The notes below the pieces were generated by a model. The model did no database searches. It was not told where the DNA came from and was given only the letters and a program-made list of their open reading frames with translations. Positions 48,598 to 57,479 of a stretch of 64,000 bases of DNA are shown here, in pieces. Every line of letters starts with the position of its first letter. Position 1 is the first letter of the stretch. Origin of the DNA: Streptomyces collinus (lineage in GTDB: Bacteria > Actinomycetota > Actinomycetes > Streptomycetales > Streptomycetaceae); the NCBI RefSeq assembly GCF_031348265.1, contig NZ_CP133771.1, positions 4,526,001-4,590,000 on the forward strand. The letters are read 5' to 3'. The translations under genes and the position numbers were made by a program.

Positions 48598-49449
48598 ATG
48601 CGCAGACACCTGGTGCGGCTGCTCACCGTGCTCGCCGTGCTGGCGGCGGCGTTCGCCACGCCCGGCCTGGCGTCCGGCAAGGCGCGGGCCGCCGACGACT
48701 GGAATCCGCCCGCGCACCTCGCCCAGCCCCTGAACGAGGTGTGGAACCACGTCGAATCGACCTACGGGAACCTGTACGGCTTCCGGAATTACGGCTGGGA
48801 CCAGGTCATGGCCAACCGGGGCAGCGTCAACTACTGCGTGCGCTGGGAGTCCGACGCCCCGGTCAGCGCCGCCCTGCGCGACCGGATCCACGCGGCGCTG
48901 AAGAGGCAGTTCGGCAAGTGGATGTCCGCGATGGTGGTGAACGGCAAGGGCCACAACGCCTGGCCGTACACGAACGTCCCGGTCAACATCGTCGGCTGGG
49001 CCGTGAAGAACCGCTCCACCCTGCAGTGGACCGACAACTCCGTCGACATCTACGCGGGCGTCCTCGACGGCGGCGGTTCCCCGCAGTGCGCCCCGGACTG
49101 CGGGCGCTTCTTCCACCAGGACGGCAACTACTCCAAGTGCCCGGGCGGCGCCGCCCGCCACTACGACCAGTCGCTGTGGCTGACCAAGGGCTTCCAGGGC
49201 GGCGCGGGCGGCGACTGGGGGCAGCGCATGGGCCAGGAGTACTTCACGGGCGCGCTGAACCAGGAGAACATCCACATCTACCTGCACGAGGTGGGGCACA
49301 CCTTCGGCCTCGACGACTTCTACGACTGGTCGCCGACCGGCCAGTGCTGCTTTCTGATGAAGGCGGGCAGCGCCGCGCAGATCACCGAGTTCGACACGTG
49401 GATGCTGCGCGACTTCTGGCGCCATCTGAAGAGCCGCTACGGTCTGTGA
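48598..49449 (+). CDS. Secreted metzincin-type zinc metalloprotease
   Basis: A 283-residue exported protein. The signal peptide (RRHLVRLLTVLAVLAAAFAT) ends near ARAADD. The zinc-binding motif HEVGHTFGLDD follows the HExxHxxGxxD metzincin form, and a Met follows in CCFLMKAGS, fitting the Met-turn. Cys residues (for example NYCVRW, CAPDCGRF, SKCPGG, QCCF) suggest disulfides. It is likely an extracellular protease; substrate unknown. It stands alone with its own AGGAGA ribosome site. Confidence 0.85.
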   Translation: MRRHLVRLLTVLAVLAAAFATPGLASGKARAADDWNPPAHLAQPLNEVWNHVESTYGNLYGFRNYGWDQVMANRGSVNYCVRWESDAPVSAALRDRIHAALKRQFGKWMSAMVVNGKGHNAWPYTNVPVNIVGWAVKNRSTLQWTDNSVDIYAGVLDGGGSPQCAPDCGRFFHQDGNYSKCPGGAARHYDQSLWLTKGFQGGAGGDWGQRMGQEYFTGALNQENIHIYLHEVGHTFGLDDFYDWSPTGQCCFLMKAGSAAQITEFDTWMLRDFWRHLKSRYGL

Positions 49450-49578
49450 CCGTCGGCGGGGCGGTGCGGGCGGCACCGGCCTCCGTGCCGCCCCGCGGCG
49501 TACGGTGGATATGCCGCGGGTATGTCGCAACCGGTGGCCGAACCGGCCTCGCCGCCCCTCCGCAGCAGGAGTCCCCCG

Positions 49579-49992
49579 ATGACGTCCGCCTCTTCGCCCC
49601 CGCCGTCCGTCCCCGCCCCGTCCGGGGTCCGGCTACGGATCGCGGACCCGGCGCGCCAGGGCCGCACGGCCCGCCGGATCGACGGGGCGTGGTGGCCCCG
49701 CTCGTACGACCTGGCCGCCGAACTGCCCGGGCTGCTCGGCGGGCTGCCGGGTGCGTGGGGCCGGATCGGCAGCGTGCTGGTCAACGGGGACACCTGGCCG
49801 GAGTGCCCGGAACGGATGGTGGTCGCGGGCCAGGCGGTGCACGTGGGGCGCACGGACTCGCCGACCGCCCCGCACACCGTGTGCCTGCTCGCCCCCGGCC
49901 GGGGGCGCTGGGACCTGCTGGTGGTGCCGCCCGCCACGGACGAGGCGGAGGCCCTCCGGGTCATGGAACGGGCCGTCACGCAGGGCGTCTGA
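49579..49992 (+). CDS. DUF5994 family protein
   Basis: A 137-residue cytosolic protein. GVRLRIADPARQGRTARRID, GAWWPRSYDLAAELPGLL, WPECPERMVVAGQAVHVG and LLVVPPATDEAEALRVMERA fit the DUF5994 family found widely in Streptomyces. The ATG at 49579 follows CAGGAG; an in-frame ATG at 49522 would add 19 residues of Ser/Pro-rich sequence. Function unknown. Confidence 0.82.
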   Translation: MTSASSPPPSVPAPSGVRLRIADPARQGRTARRIDGAWWPRSYDLAAELPGLLGGLPGAWGRIGSVLVNGDTWPECPERMVVAGQAVHVGRTDSPTAPHTVCLLAPGRGRWDLLVVPPATDEAEALRVMERAVTQGV

Positions 49993-49993
49993 C

Positions 49994-50356
49994 TCAGCGC
50001 GCGAGCAGCACCAGGGCCAGGGCGGCCAGCGCCGGGACGGTCTGGACGAAGAGGATCTTCCTGCTCGCCGTCGCGGCGCCGTAGAGCCCGGCGACCGCCA
50101 CGCACACCAGGAAGAACACGGACACCTGGAAGCCCACCGGGTCGGACGCCACCGCGCCCCACGCCAGGCCGGCCGCGAGGAACCCGTTGTAGAGCCCCTG
50201 GTTGGCCGCCAGGGCCTTCGTCGAGGCGGCGAACTCGGCACTGGTACCGAAGGCGGCCCGGGCCCGCGGTGAGGTCCACAGGAACATCTCCAGCACCAGG
50301 ATGTAGGCGTGGAGCGCGGCGAGGGCCAGTACCGCGATGGTGGCAAGCATCGACAT
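49994..50356 (-). CDS. DUF1304 family membrane protein
   Basis: A 120-residue protein with four TMs. The DUF1304 signature is HAYILVLEMFLWTSPRARAA, ANQGLYNGFLAAGLAWGA and VAVAGLYGAATASRKILFVQ. The start MSMLATIAVL at 50356 is chosen. Function unknown. Its stop lies 2 bp from the convergent DUF5994 gene. The 215-bp upstream region to the TetR stop has no recognised gene. Confidence 0.88.
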   Translation of the reverse strand: MSMLATIAVLALAALHAYILVLEMFLWTSPRARAAFGTSAEFAASTKALAANQGLYNGFLAAGLAWGAVASDPVGFQVSVFFLVCVAVAGLYGAATASRKILFVQTVPALAALALVLLAR

Positions 50357-50571
50357 GCGCACATCATCACAGACCCCACCGGCCCCGCCCCCGCCGATCC
50401 GCTCCCCATCCGGGCCGTCAGGCCTTCGCCCCTCCCCGTTCGGGCCCGCCCCGGAGGCGGGCCGGTTCCGGGGGTGGCAGATTGCGGCCAGAGGAAGGCC
50501 GGGTCCGGCCGTCGCGTCCCCGCGTGTGCCGCTCGGGAGCCGGGCCCGGTCTTCCCACCCCGGTGGCACGC

Positions 50572-51147
50572 CTACGGCGCGATGGCCTTGCGCAGGGTGT
50601 GCAGGCACAGGGTCAGGGCCGAGTGCTTGGGGGTGCCGGTGGTGCGGGTGTGCTCCCAGGCCGTGTACAGCAGGGCCCACACCAGGTTGCGGACCCACTC
50701 CTCGTGGAGCTCGGCGTCGATGCTGCCCTCGGTGTGACCGCGCCGGACCGTGTGCAGGAAGTGCCGGTCGGCGGGGGTGTCCTCGTCCCAGTCGGACCAG
50801 TTCGTCAACTGCGGGGTGTCGAACATCAGCGTGAGGCCGTCGCCGAGTTCGAAGTACTCCTGGCAGAGCCGCTCCAGCGCCGTGGCGGCCGGGCCGTCGT
50901 CGAGCCGGGCGCGCTCGGTCGCCGCCTCGACCTTGTCCAGGACGTCCGCGCTGATCGCGGCGAGCAGGTCGGACCGCTCGGGGAAGTAGCGGTGGACCGT
51001 CGTACGCCCCACACCCGCCGCCGTGGCGACGTCGCCGAGGGACGCGGTCGGGTCGCCGGCCAGCAGGGCGACGGCGGCGTCGACGATGGCGCGACGCGTG
51101 CGTGCCCGGGTTCCGCTCTCGGCCGCCACGGCCCGCTCCTCACCCAT
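50572..51147 (-). CDS. TetR-family regulator
   Basis: A 191-residue repressor. The N-terminal HTH is RARTRRAIVDAAVALLAGDP, LGDVATAAGVGRTTVHRYFP. The C-terminal ligand domain is helical (YFELGDGLTLMFDTPQLTNW). It is divergent from the ABC exporter at 51223. The 75-bp gap contains an 18-bp perfect palindrome, the likely operator. The pair resembles drug-responsive TetR/exporter modules. Confidence 0.9.
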   Translation of the reverse strand: MGEERAVAAESGTRARTRRAIVDAAVALLAGDPTASLGDVATAAGVGRTTVHRYFPERSDLLAAISADVLDKVEAATERARLDDGPAATALERLCQEYFELGDGLTLMFDTPQLTNWSDWDEDTPADRHFLHTVRRGHTEGSIDAELHEEWVRNLVWALLYTAWEHTRTTGTPKHSALTLCLHTLRKAIAP

Positions 51148-51195
51148 GCCGCATACGGTAGCGCGCCTTCCAGGATGAAAATCGATTGACCTTTA

Positions 51196-51213
51196 TGGAA
51201 CAGTGGTGTTCCA
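51196..51213. promoter_or_regulatory. Palindromic TetR operator
   Basis: TGGAACA-GTGG-TGTTCCA is a perfect 7-bp inverted repeat ending 9 bp before the ABC gene start. A -35-like TTGACC (51186-51191) lies just upstream, so binding would block the exporter promoter. Confidence 0.75.
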
Positions 51214-51222
51214 CTCGGCGTC

Positions 51223-53007
51223 ATGACTGTTCCGGAAAGCGCGTCCCCCAAGCTGTCCGTCCCGCGGCTGCGGGTCCTCTGGTCCTTCGCCCGCCCTCAC
51301 CGGGGCGCGCTGGTCCTGGCGCTCGGCCTCGCCCTGGTGGGCTCCGGGATGGGGCTGGCCACGCCGATGGTCACCAAGGGCGTGCTCGACGCGCTCGGCG
51401 GATCCGGGTCCCTGCGCGGGCCGATCCTGGCCTTGCTCGCCCTGCTGGTCGTCGGCAGTGCCGTCATGTACTGGCAGTGGACGCTGCTGGGCGCGCTGGG
51501 GGAGCGTGTGGTGCTCGGGGCCCGCGAGTCGATGGTGCGGCGCTTCCTGCGGGCCACGGTCCCCGCCGTCACCCGGCGCCCGCCCGGCGAGCTGGTCACC
51601 CGCGTCACGTCCGACACGGTCCTGCTGCACCAGGCCGCCACCGGCGCCCCGGTCGGTCTGATCAACGCGGTGGTCATGCTCTTCGGGACCCTGATCCTCA
51701 TGGGCGTCCTCGACCTGATGCTGCTGGGGACGGCCGCGGCGGCCGTGGCGGTGGTCGGCGTCCTGTTCGCCGTCCTCATGCCCGGGATCGCGACCGCGCA
51801 GCAGCGCGCCCAGGACCACCTCGGGCGGCTCGGCGGGAACCTGGAGGGGGCGCTGCGCGCGATCCGGACGGTGAAGGCCGGCCGGGCCGAGGGCCGCACG
51901 GCCGAGCGCATCGTGGCCGACGCCCGCACCTCCGCCGAGCACGGCGTCCGCGCCGTCCGCCGCGAGGCCCTGGCCTGGACGATCGCGGTCGCCGGCATCC
52001 AGCTCGCGATCATCCTCGTCCTGGGCGTCGGCGCCTGGCGGGTATCCGAGGGCGCCCTGGAGGTGTCCAGCCTCATCGCGTTCCTGCTCTACGCCTTCGG
52101 CCTGATGGACCCGATCAGCGAACTCAGCCAGAACATCACGGCACTCCAGTCGGGGATCGCCGCCGCGGAGCGGATCCGGGAGACCGACGCCCTGGAGTCG
52201 GAGGGACCGGCCGCGGACCAGGTCCGCGCACCCGCGCCGGCGCGGGCGGCGGTCGCCGAGGACACTCCCGTACTGGAACTGCGGGACGTCAGCGCGGCCT
52301 ACGGCCCCGGCGCCGACCCGGCGGTGCGCGGCGTCTGTCTGGCGATCCCCCGCCGCGGGCACACGGCGATCGTCGGCCCCTCGGGCGCGGGCAAGACCAC
52401 CCTGTTCTCCCTGGTCCTGCGCTTCCTGGAACCGACCGGCGGCGAGCTGCTCCTGGACGGCCGCCCGTATCGCGACCACTCCCACGACGAGATCCGGTCG
52501 CGCCTGGCGTACGTCGAGCAGGACACCCCGGTCGTGCCCGGGACGATCCGCGACAACCTGCTGCTGGCCCGTCCCGGCGCAGCGGACGAGGAACTGCGCC
52601 GCGTTCTGCACGAGGTGCGGCTGGCCGAGAAGGTCGACGCCCTGGACGAAGGGCTCGACACGCCCCTGTCCGGCGCGGCGGTCTCCGGCGGTGAGCGGCA
52701 GCGCATCGCCCTGGCCCGGGCCCTGCTGCGCACCCCGGACGTGCTGCTCCTGGACGAGGCGACGGCCCAGCTCGACGGGCTGACCGAGGCCGCCGTGCAG
52801 GCCTGCGTGCGCGCCCGCGCGGCGACCGGCGCGGTCGTCACCATCGCCCACCGGCTGTCGACCGTGATCGACGCGGACACCATCGTGGTACTGGAGGCGG
52901 GCCGGGTCCGTGCCCGCGGCGGCCATGCGGAGCTGCTCGCGACGGACGCGCTGTACCGGGAGCTGGTGGAGGCGCTGCGCATCACGCCGGACCCGCAGGC
53001 GGCGTGA
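51223..53007 (+). CDS. ABC exporter, fused TMD-NBD half-transporter
   Basis: A 594-residue type IV exporter (LmrA/MsbA-like). Six TMs lie in residues 20-310, then an NBD with Walker A IVGPSGAGKTTLFS, Q-loop YVEQDTPVVPG, signature VSGGERQRIALARALL, Walker B VLLLDEATAQLD and H-loop TIAHRLSTV. It needs to dimerise. The divergent TetR gene and operator suggest induction by a transported compound. The stop codon falls in a GGCGTGAC tandem repeat. Confidence 0.94.
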   Translation: MTVPESASPKLSVPRLRVLWSFARPHRGALVLALGLALVGSGMGLATPMVTKGVLDALGGSGSLRGPILALLALLVVGSAVMYWQWTLLGALGERVVLGARESMVRRFLRATVPAVTRRPPGELVTRVTSDTVLLHQAATGAPVGLINAVVMLFGTLILMGVLDLMLLGTAAAAVAVVGVLFAVLMPGIATAQQRAQDHLGRLGGNLEGALRAIRTVKAGRAEGRTAERIVADARTSAEHGVRAVRREALAWTIAVAGIQLAIILVLGVGAWRVSEGALEVSSLIAFLLYAFGLMDPISELSQNITALQSGIAAAERIRETDALESEGPAADQVRAPAPARAAVAEDTPVLELRDVSAAYGPGADPAVRGVCLAIPRRGHTAIVGPSGAGKTTLFSLVLRFLEPTGGELLLDGRPYRDHSHDEIRSRLAYVEQDTPVVPGTIRDNLLLARPGAADEELRRVLHEVRLAEKVDALDEGLDTPLSGAAVSGGERQRIALARALLRTPDVLLLDEATAQLDGLTEAAVQACVRARAATGAVVTIAHRLSTVIDADTIVVLEAGRVRARGGHAELLATDALYRELVEALRITPDPQAA

Positions 53008-53030
53008 CGGCGTGACGGCGTGACGGCGTG
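53001..53030. repeat. GGCGTGAC tandem repeat over ABC stop codon
   Basis: Three perfect 8-bp copies (53001-53024) plus GGCGTG. The TGA stop at 53005-53007 is in the first copy, so repeat changes would alter the 3' end. Confidence 0.9.
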
Positions 53031-53044
53031 TCAGTGACCGGCGG

Positions 53045-53190
53045 CCGGTTTTCGATCATCCCTCGGAAGGATGTAAGGACCGTCCGCCGCCCAAGACGAT
53101 GATCCCGACCTGTTCGAACACGACCGAGTCGAAAACCGGCACGGTCGAACATCGAAGTACTCGCACAACGACGTACTCGAACACCAGGGA
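53045..53190. promoter_or_regulatory. Upstream region of serine hydrolase with inverted and CGAACA repeats
   Basis: CCGGTTTTCG (53045-53054) and CGAAAACCGG (53130-53139) are a perfect 10-bp inverted repeat 75 bp apart. CGAACA occurs three times between 53110 and 53185, and GTACTCG twice. The pattern suggests regulator sites but no protein can be named. Confidence 0.45.
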
Positions 53191-53202
53191 AGGGACAAGC
53201 AG

Positions 53203-54459
53203 TTGCGCATCGCACGGCTCCTCGGAACCGTCCTGGGCACCACCTTGCTGACCACCACCGCCGTACTGACCTCTCCCGCGCAGGCCGGCCCCGCCGCCCC
53301 CCGGGACGCCGTGTCCCTGGACGGGCCCGCGCTGCGCGACTCGCTGGACGCCGTCCACGAGGCGGGCATGTACGGCGTCTTCTCGTCCGTCCGGGACGGC
53401 GGCGAGAAATGGACCGGCGCCTCGGGAGTGGCCGACGTGGCCACCGGACGGCCCGTCACACCGGACATGCGCCAGCGGGTGGGCAGCATCAGCAAGACCT
53501 TCACCGCCGTGGGTGTGATGCAGCAGGTGGAGCGCGGCCGGATCCGGCTCGACGCGCCCGTCGGCGACTACCTCCCGGAGCTGATACCCGGGGAGCGCGG
53601 CCGGGAGATCACCGTCCGCATGCTCCTGAACCACACCAGCGGCATCGGCGACTACGTCGCGGGCGCCTTCCCCTCCCTCACCCGGAACTCCCCGGCCAGC
53701 CTGGAGGAGGAACGCTTCCGCTCCATACGCCCCGCGGAACTGGTCAGGATGGGCCTCGCGGCCCCCGCGACCGGACGCCCCGGTGCGGTGCCCGGCTCGT
53801 ACTCCAACACCAACTACGTCGTCGCCGGGCTGCTGTTGGAGAAGGTCACCGGCCAGAAGGCGGGCACCTACCTCACCCGCCACGTCATCGACCGGGCCGG
53901 GCTGCGCCACACGTACCTGCCGCGCACCCCGTACATCAAGGGGCCGCACCCGCGGATGTACGAGTCGTGGTTCGGCCTGCTCGACCCGCCCCGCGACTTC
54001 AGCGTCTACGACATGTCCTGGGCGTCCACCGCGGGCGCGGTCGTCTCCACCACCGGCGACCTGAACCGCTTCTACCGCGCCCTGCTCGGCGGGAAGCTGG
54101 TCGGCAAGGCATCCCTCGACGAGATGACGCGCACGGTCCCCGTCTCCGGCATGGACTACGGCCTCGGCATCTACGCCCTCGAACTGCGCGGCTGCGGCCG
54201 CTTCTGGGGCCACGACGGGGCGGTGTTCGGCGCCGGCACGATCGCGCTGTCCAGCCGGGACGGCAAGCGCCAGGTCGCCCTCGCCCAGAACCTGATGAAG
54301 TACCAGGAGCTGGACGAGAACGGCCGTCCGAAGCTGCACCCGATCGACGAGGCCATCGCCGCGCACGTGGTCCGCGCGCTCTGCCCCGAGGCCCCCGCGT
54401 CCGGAATCAACCATTCTCGGTTGACCAAGAGTCTCAGGTTTGATCAGCTGTCTCACTAG
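53203..54459 (+). CDS. Exported serine beta-lactamase/D-Ala-D-Ala carboxypeptidase-like hydrolase
   Basis: A 418-residue class C-like serine hydrolase. It has a signal peptide (LLGTVLGTTLLTTTAVLTSP) ending at AQA. The active-site motifs are S-x-x-K in GSISKTFTAVG, Y-x-N in SYSNTNYVVAGLL and H-x-G in WGHDGAVFGAG. The TTG start at 53203 has a GGGAAGGGA ribosome site. It probably acts on peptidoglycan peptides or as an esterase; a beta-lactamase role is possible but unproven. It is followed by an independent surface-protein gene. Confidence 0.9.
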   Translation: MRIARLLGTVLGTTLLTTTAVLTSPAQAGPAAPRDAVSLDGPALRDSLDAVHEAGMYGVFSSVRDGGEKWTGASGVADVATGRPVTPDMRQRVGSISKTFTAVGVMQQVERGRIRLDAPVGDYLPELIPGERGREITVRMLLNHTSGIGDYVAGAFPSLTRNSPASLEEERFRSIRPAELVRMGLAAPATGRPGAVPGSYSNTNYVVAGLLLEKVTGQKAGTYLTRHVIDRAGLRHTYLPRTPYIKGPHPRMYESWFGLLDPPRDFSVYDMSWASTAGAVVSTTGDLNRFYRALLGGKLVGKASLDEMTRTVPVSGMDYGLGIYALELRGCGRFWGHDGAVFGAGTIALSSRDGKRQVALAQNLMKYQELDENGRPKLHPIDEAIAAHVVRALCPEAPASGINHSRLTKSLRFDQLSH

Positions 54460-54532
54460 CCGTGTTCGATTCTGATCGAGCACTTCATGGCTCCCTGGGG
54501 GGGAGCTTGTGACGAGTTGGGGAGTTTTCTTG

Positions 54533-56455
54533 ATGCATCACGGTTCCGCCGTGCCGCGCCGCGCCAGACTCCGGCGCGGGGCCGCGGCCCTGACCTTCGT
54601 GGCGCTGACCGCCGGTACCGCCCTGACGGGCGCTCCGGCCGCGACGGCCGCCGGCAGTGCGGCGCTCGCCGGGACGGCGTGCACCCCGACGGAGGGTTTC
54701 TCCGGCTGCCGGCTGTTCGATCCGAAGACGGGGACGCAGGAGTTCACGGTGCCGTCCGGCGTGACGGGCCTGGACGTACGGGCCTGGGGACAGGGCGGCG
54801 GCGGCAACTCCATGGCGAGCGGCGGTGCGGGCGGATTCGTCGCCGGCACCCTGAAGGTCACCCCCGGAGAGGCGCTGAGCATCGCCGTCGCGGGGCTGAA
54901 CGCCGGTGACGCCCTCGGCGGCAAGGGCGGCAGCAACTTCGCCGACCGCGGCGGCAACAGCAGTGCCATCCGCACCAGCGGCGGCTCGGCGCTGGTCGTC
55001 GCCGGCGGCGGTGGCGGCGGTGGCGGCGACATGGCGCACGGTCAGGCGGGCGCCGCCGGTGGCGAGTCCGGCCAGGACGCCTCGGAGAAGGACCGCGGCG
55101 GCAAGGGTGCCACCGGCGCCAAGGGCGGTGCGGGCACCGGCAACGGCGCCGCGGGCGCAGACCAGGCCAAGGGCGGTGCCGGCGGGGCCGGCGGCGTGGG
55201 CCGTTACGGCGGTGGCGGCGGCGGTGCCGGTTACGCGGGCGGTGGCGGCGGCACGGGTGCCGAGACCGGCTCGTCCACCGGCAACGACCCCACCACCGGC
55301 AGCGGTGGCGGCGGCTCCAGCTACGCGGAACCGGCCCGGGTGGACGACGCCCGGCTGGTCGTCGGCAGCGGCAACAAGGCACCGGAGAAGAACGACCCGT
55401 TCTGGGCCCCCTCCGGCGACCCGGTCAACTCCGGTGTGGCCGAGGGCGGCGCCAACGCGCCCGGCGGCCCCGGCCGGATCGTCCTGCAGTGGCGGGGCCT
55501 GCCCGTCGACCGGCTGGCCCAGGTCACCGGCACCGACGTGACGACCCAGCCGGGCACCGACGTCAAGCCGCTGGCCGTGCTGGCCCAGGGCAAGGACGGC
55601 AAGCCGGTCGCGGACGCTTCCGTGACGTACACCATCGAGGACCCGGACGGCCTGAAGCCGTTCTTCTACCTCACCGGCGGCCCCGACGACGACCAGACGG
55701 TCGTGGCGACCGACGCGCAGGGCCGTGCGCAGTCCCCGTGGATCGGCCTGGGCAGCCGCAAGGAGGGCTCGTTCACCGTTCGGGCGAAGACCCTGGGCGC
55801 GTCGACGGCCTTCACCGTGCGGGTCAAGGAGTCCCCGTACACCGTGAGCGCCTCCGACGGCGACAAGCAGAAGGCCGAGCAGGGGCAGGACTTCGCCGAT
55901 GCGCTCGTCGCCCGGGTGGTCAAGTCGGGCAAGACGGCACCGGCCGGCACGGAGGTGGAGTTCCGCGTCGAGGACACGGCCGAGGACGCTCCCCGCTTCG
56001 AGGGCGAGGACCGGGTGGTCCGCGTGAAGACCGACGACTCGGGCAAGGCGACGGCCCCGGCCCTGACCGCCGGTGAGGGCACGGGCACGTACACCGTGGC
56101 CGCCTCGGTCGGTGACGCCATGACCCAGTTCGCGGTCGAGGTCGTCGAGGGCGACGGCTCGGAGGAGCCCGGCCCGGGTGACGGGTCCGGCTCCCCGTCC
56201 CCGAGCCCCACGGCCGACCCGAGCCCGTCCGCCGAGCCGAGCCCGTCGGCGAGCGGCACCTCCGGCACGACCGGCGGCGACGGCACCTCGACCACGGGCG
56301 GCACGTCGACGAACCTCGACGGCGGCAGCCTCGCCTCCACCGGCGCGGGCGGCATCGGCCTGCTCCTCGCGGCGGCCGCGGGCCTGGCCGCGGTGGGCTT
56401 CGCGGCGTTCCGCTTCGCGCCGCGCCTGAAGCTCCGGTCGCGCGACGACGTCTGA
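54533..56455 (+). CDS. Gly-rich surface protein with Ig-like domains and LASTG sorting signal
   Basis: A 640-residue exported protein. The signal peptide MHHGSAVPRRARLRRGAAAL ends near ATAAG. Residues 45-330 are extremely Gly-rich with runs such as VVAGGGGGGGGGDMA and SGGGGSSYAEP, resembling glycine-rich adhesin-like domains. Two Ig/Big-type beta domains follow (VKPLAVLAQGKDGKPVADAS; GDKQKAEQGQDFADALVARV), then a Pro/Ser/Thr linker and a LASTG motif with TM and basic tail. It is probably a sortase-anchored surface layer or adhesion protein. ATG 54533 has GGGGAG 8 nt upstream; GTG 54509 is an alternative. Confidence 0.85.
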   Translation: MHHGSAVPRRARLRRGAAALTFVALTAGTALTGAPAATAAGSAALAGTACTPTEGFSGCRLFDPKTGTQEFTVPSGVTGLDVRAWGQGGGGNSMASGGAGGFVAGTLKVTPGEALSIAVAGLNAGDALGGKGGSNFADRGGNSSAIRTSGGSALVVAGGGGGGGGDMAHGQAGAAGGESGQDASEKDRGGKGATGAKGGAGTGNGAAGADQAKGGAGGAGGVGRYGGGGGGAGYAGGGGGTGAETGSSTGNDPTTGSGGGGSSYAEPARVDDARLVVGSGNKAPEKNDPFWAPSGDPVNSGVAEGGANAPGGPGRIVLQWRGLPVDRLAQVTGTDVTTQPGTDVKPLAVLAQGKDGKPVADASVTYTIEDPDGLKPFFYLTGGPDDDQTVVATDAQGRAQSPWIGLGSRKEGSFTVRAKTLGASTAFTVRVKESPYTVSASDGDKQKAEQGQDFADALVARVVKSGKTAPAGTEVEFRVEDTAEDAPRFEGEDRVVRVKTDDSGKATAPALTAGEGTGTYTVAASVGDAMTQFAVEVVEGDGSEEPGPGDGSGSPSPSPTADPSPSAEPSPSASGTSGTTGGDGTSTTGGTSTNLDGGSLASTGAGGIGLLLAAAAGLAAVGFAAFRFAPRLKLRSRDDV

Positions 56456-56469
56456 CGTCCGGCCACGGA

Positions 56470-56504
56470 GACCGCCCGCCCCCGGCTGACGGGGTCGGGC
56501 GGTC
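56470..56504. terminator. Terminator after Gly-rich surface protein gene
   Basis: GACCGCCCG plus CCCCG pair with CGGGG plus CGGGCGGTC around GCTGA. TTCGTCTCGTTTT follows. Confidence 0.85.
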
Positions 56505-56609
56505 TTCGTCTCGTTTTGCGGAAACTTTGCCCGTGGGTCGGGCGTTGGAAGGGTGTGCGCGCGTGAGCGGGTGCGCCAGATGAGGCCGACTAGTACCGAG
56601 GTGACGTCA

Positions 56610-57161
56610 ATGGCAGTGTGGGACCGGCTCAAGGACCAGGCCAAGGCTCTCCAGCAGAATCAGGGCGGCCGGGGTGCGACGACCGGCGGGCACAGCGGCG
56701 GGGCGAGGTCCGGCGGTGGCAGCAAGGCCCAGCTGGTCGGCCTGCTGAAGACGCAGCTCGGGTCGCTGAAGAACGAGCTGAAGAGCGGTGCCTACCGGGA
56801 CGCGAGCATGGCGATGTGCGCCCTGGTCGCGGCGGCCGACGGGCAGGTGGATCCGGCCGAGCGCCAGCAGGTCGAGTCGATGATCCTCAGCAACGACGTG
56901 CTGCAGAACTTCCCGCCGGAGCAGCTGCGCACGCGGTTCAACAAGCATGTGGACCAGCTGACGGCCAACTTCCAGTACGGCAAGACCGAGGCGATGCAGG
57001 AGATCGCCAAGGCCGCCAAGAAGCCTACGGAGGCCAGGGCCGTGATCCAGACGGGCATGGTCATCGCCGGTGCCGACGGCCACTTCTCCCAGGCCGAGGC
57101 GACGGTCCTGCGTGAGGCCTGTGCGGCGCTGGGGGTGTCCCCGGCCGAGTTCCAGCTCTGA
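56610..57161 (+). CDS. TerB-like tellurite-resistance family protein
   Basis: A 183-residue cytosolic protein. The N-terminus MAVWDRLKDQAKALQQNQGG and a Gly/Ser-rich linker are followed by a TerB-type helical domain: MCALVAAADGQVDPAERQQV and MVIAGADGHFSQAEATVLRE, two Asp-containing acidic loops typical of the metal-binding TerB fold. It is often found with TerD/vWA stress proteins; a TerF-like vWA gene is at 20257, but not adjacent. The exact role is unknown. Confidence 0.88.
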   Translation: MAVWDRLKDQAKALQQNQGGRGATTGGHSGGARSGGGSKAQLVGLLKTQLGSLKNELKSGAYRDASMAMCALVAAADGQVDPAERQQVESMILSNDVLQNFPPEQLRTRFNKHVDQLTANFQYGKTEAMQEIAKAAKKPTEARAVIQTGMVIAGADGHFSQAEATVLREACAALGVSPAEFQL

Positions 57162-57479
57162 GGGGGTGAGCCGGGCCCCGCTGCTCGGGGAGCGCGGGTC
57201 GTCCACGCCCAGGCGGGCCGCCGCGCCGATCACGGCGTCGGCGGCCGGTGCCGCCGCAGGTCCGCGTCGGCCGGGCGGGAGCGCGGCGATGCGGGCCGTG
57301 CCGGTGATGCCGGCGACGGCCAAACGGCCCCGGCCGGGACACTCGACGCGGCTCGTCGCACCCCGGCACAGGCCGCGACGTCGCCGCGACCTGTGCCGTC
57401 GAGGATCGCCGGGGGCCACCCGGCGGACCATCGCCGCCCTGCGGCTCCCGGGGAGGCCGTCGCCGTCTATAACGGGGCC
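57162..57479. other. 318-bp gap without recognised gene
   Basis: GC-rich and Arg/Pro-coding in all frames. I see no conserved reading frame. A -10-like TATAAC (57468-57473) ends 6 nt before the DUF952 start codon, implying a leaderless transcript. Confidence 0.5.
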
